33,611 nucleotides of DNA, from NCBI GenBank assembly GCA_028710485.1, contig JAQTTZ010000036.1, positions 1-33,611 of the forward strand, given 5' to 3'. The notes under the pieces were generated by a model, which did not search any database, had not been told where the DNA came from, and saw only the letters and a program-made list of their open reading frames with translations. This stretch comes from Bacteriovorax sp. (GTDB taxonomy: Bacteria > Bdellovibrionota > Bacteriovoracia > Bacteriovoracales > Bacteriovoracaceae). The position numbers were made by a program, and so were the translations under genes. Shown piece after piece: positions 32,043 through 33,611 of this stretch. How positions within the stretch are numbered: the stretch's first letter is position 1; each line of letters starts with the position of its first letter.

Positions 32043-32761
32043 TAGGCACGTGCATGTAATCCAGAAACGGATCTCATTATTCTAATTTTTCTGTGAGTGT
32101 ACATAGACCAATAGAGATAGTTAAAAACTTCTGCGCCCATTCGAAGTCCTTGTTCAATATAGTAGCGATTAGTTTCACTTTCTTCCCAAGAAGGTTTTAG
32201 GACATTAAAAAAATCCGCAGAGTGACGTATATCTAAAACTTTGTGAAGATTGTAGTGAATCATATTATCTTCTGTAAGCCATCCGTTATGAACAATTCCC
32301 TGACCTATGATATTGGATATATCGACAAACATTCTCTCAATCATTCCCATGACTCCAACCCCAATGAGATATTCATCTACGACGCAAGCTCCGACTAAAG
32401 TAGTATTAAAAACTCGAACTTCTGGCCACAAGGCCCGCTTATCAATATCACTGTCTTGGACATTTCCCAATCGAAGCAGTAATTCACGAAAAGTTTTGTC
32501 ATGCGTTTTTTCAAAATTGCCTTCCCCATGCTCTTCCCAAACGTTGCGAACAATTTCCATTCGAAGAGCAGGAAAAGGGATTTTGGCAGAGAGAGCGGCC
32601 ATCGGACGAGAAAAAAAAGTAACTGCCGAAAAAAATTGAATTTGAGTTTCAATAAAATCATCCTTAGCAAATTCTTTATTCATGAGAGCAGTAAAATAAG
32701 GATTATGCTTGTAGTCGACCTCGTTTAAAATTTGGTCTACTAATTTTAAAAGATCATTCAT
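32042..32761 (-). CDS. Haem-oxygenase-like di-iron oxidase (HDO; CADD/UndA/PqqC-like)
   Basis: The product is 239 residues, close to the family length. It has the complete six-ligand set of the HDO superfamily: Glu80 and His87 (E-x6-H in the EGNFEKTH stretch), Glu142 (GMIERMF), and His173, Asp177 and His180 (H-x3-D-x2-H in LHKVLDIRH). The numbering almost equals that reported for Chlamydia CADD (81, 88, 142, 174, 178, 181). Non-metal relatives such as PqqC lack this set, so a metal-dependent O2-using enzyme is expected. Known relatives oxidise fatty acids to alkenes (UndA), amino acids (BesC) or nitrogen (SznF), so the substrate is open. The ATG at 32759-32761 has a GAGGAG site five bases upstream that overlaps the DUF3419 stop. 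It sits between a DUF3419/BtaA-like gene and a GNAT. Confidence 0.88.
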   Translation of the reverse strand: MNDLLKLVDQILNEVDYKHNPYFTALMNKEFAKDDFIETQIQFFSAVTFFSRPMAALSAKIPFPALRMEIVRNVWEEHGEGNFEKTHDKTFRELLLRLGNVQDSDIDKRALWPEVRVFNTTLVGACVVDEYLIGVGVMGMIERMFVDISNIIGQGIVHNGWLTEDNMIHYNLHKVLDIRHSADFFNVLKPSWEESETNRYYIEQGLRMGAEVFNYLYWSMYTHRKIRIMRSVSGLHARA

Positions 32762-32770
32762 GAGTGCTCC

Positions 32771-33611
32771 TCAGTTCGCAATTTTAGTAGCAATATTTAA
32801 TTTGGAATAGAATAAACTTCGGTCAAGACCTAGCAATCGTTTTTCTTCATCAGAATGAAATTTAAAAGATGGTAAGAAAATAGGAGCAAAATCTTTTTGA
32901 TGATTGAGTTGTCGAAAAACAATCATTGCATTTTTTCGAGCTTCGGTCTTTAATCGCTCAGCTATTGATTGAATATAATCCTCACTGCACCAATCAAAAA
33001 TATTTGAGAAGGACATAAAGTCATAATGAGAAAAATCATCAACTTCATGCAATAGACAGTTTTTAATTTCGAATTCTTTATAAATAGCAGGAGGTAATTT
33101 GAAATGGGCCGGAAGTGAGTCCGGTAAATATTCACCAAGAAGGATGTGATGAATAAAATAATTTTTACTAAGATCTGGTCTCATTAGTCCTTTTTCGAAG
33201 ACATTTTTAAAGTAGCCTGGGTAAGAATTTTTGGGGGCGTGCTGAGTCGCATCTGGGCCAAACATTGTATTTAGGATTTGATCGGAGAAAAAAAGATCAA
33301 AGGCAACTTTCCAGTATGGATGAGCAAATATTTTTTTCAACTCATCTTGTTGATTAGTGATGATAAGATTTTTTAATTCACGATGATCAATAATAAATTC
33401 TTCAACAAAAAGTCGAAGGGAACGAAATAAACTTTCAAAATTTCCCGTTTGATTTAATATTTTTAATTCTTCAATTTTATTTTCAGCCAGTAGTTTCTCT
33501 TTGGTCTTAATCAAATAAATTTGAGCGGGGTTTGGTTCAACTAGGGTTTGTTCAATATTAGGATTCATAAGGCGCACTGAAAATGCAGTACATCCTCCTG
33601 AGCCAATCATT
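32771..33611 (-). CDS. DUF3419/BtaA-like SAM-dependent aminocarboxypropyltransferase (partial, runs off right edge)
   Basis: The frame is open to the window edge, with 279 residues visible; the first Met seen (33608-33610) lies within motif I and is not the true start. IGSGGCTAFSVRL followed by LVEPNPAQIYLIKTKEK matches the SAM-binding region of DUF3419/BtaA proteins (GSGGCNAL then DLNPAQ). Later the sequence reads FSDQILNTMFGPDATQHA, NYFIHHILLGEYLP and SFSNIFDWCSE, the last resembling the conserved S-N/D-I-x-D-W block. BtaA transfers the 3-amino-3-carboxypropyl group of SAM to diacylglycerol in betaine-lipid synthesis. No BtaB-like methyltransferase is seen here; instead an HDO and a GNAT follow. 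The acceptor may be a lipid or another molecule. Confidence 0.82.
   Translation of the reverse strand, partial: MIGSGGCTAFSVRLMNPNIEQTLVEPNPAQIYLIKTKEKLLAENKIEELKILNQTGNFESLFRSLRLFVEEFIIDHRELKNLIITNQQDELKKIFAHPYWKVAFDLFFSDQILNTMFGPDATQHAPKNSYPGYFKNVFEKGLMRPDLSKNYFIHHILLGEYLPDSLPAHFKLPPAIYKEFEIKNCLLHEVDDFSHYDFMSFSNIFDWCSEDYIQSIAERLKTEARKNAMIVFRQLNHQKDFAPIFLPSFKFHSDEEKRLLGLDRSLFYSKLNIATKIAN

Noticed and set aside
32307..32728. Overlapping plus-strand ORFs of 110 and 75 residues
   Set aside because: They lie opposite the HDO gene, whose complete ligand set proves the minus-strand frame.
31248..33611. Betaine-lipid operon btaAB
   Set aside because: A BtaA-like protein is present, but the adjacent genes are an HDO and a GNAT, not a SAM methyltransferase, so the classical pathway is not supported.

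Overview
The window looks like chromosomal DNA from a low-GC Gram-negative bacterium of the Bdellovibrionota, most likely a Bacteriovorax/Peredibacter-type organism. This rests on the AT-rich sequence, the many signal-peptide and lipobox proteins, the C-terminal-Phe outer-membrane barrels, a Pal/CpoB-type block and a large stock of secreted metalloproteins. The assignment is inference from gene style; no alignment was run. Coding density is very high: no gap exceeds about 130 bases. I see no tRNA, rRNA, CRISPR array, insertion sequence or prophage gene.

Layout. (1) 1-6630, minus strand: a tightly coupled six-gene operon that continues past the left edge. Read 5' to 3' it encodes a ferritin-like di-iron protein, an acyl-CoA dehydrogenase, a small acyl-CoA dehydrogenase-like subunit without the catalytic Glu, a nucleotidyltransferase, and a dikinase split into two genes (substrate/His half first, ATP-binding half second). 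A sulfotransferase with a nearly leaderless promoter diverges from it (6699-7778), and a sterol-desaturase-type membrane hydroxylase lies beyond (7784-8614). Together they resemble an unassigned lipid or secondary-metabolite locus. (2) 8744-12705: an unrecognised exported protein and an RND/MMPL-type membrane protein, separated by a perfect hairpin. (3) 12683-15469: a secreted HExxH metallopeptidase with a predicted outer-membrane barrel. (4) 15568-18851: pal, a DUF4398-type lipoprotein, a CpoB/YbgF-like lipoprotein, and a lipoprotein joining a UshA-like phosphoesterase fold to four c-type haem sites. (5) 18865-24363, minus strand: exported proteins, including a second HExxH peptidase, an alpha/beta-hydrolase lipoprotein, an Lnb/DUF4105-barrel protein and a DUF3015 protein. 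(6) 24445-28084: tsaD, rsmA, a FadL-like outer-membrane protein and smpB in one run. (7) 28430-31251: six small envelope genes, including a PEGA-like lipoprotein, a YidD-like lipoprotein that has lost two of its three Cys, and a protein pairing a repeat-like region with a PGAGxxYLG membrane segment. (8) 31248-33611, minus strand: GNAT, an intact haem-oxygenase-like di-iron oxidase (HDO) and a DUF3419/BtaA-like aminocarboxypropyltransferase, cut by the right edge.

The two most interesting parts are the outer operons. The right one couples SAM-dependent 3-amino-3-carboxypropyl transfer to an HDO whose six metal ligands sit at almost the same positions as in CADD, followed by a GNAT. The left one pairs a di-iron protein with an apparently heteromeric acyl-CoA dehydrogenase and a split dikinase. 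I know of no described pathway with either gene set, but that is from memory, without a database search.
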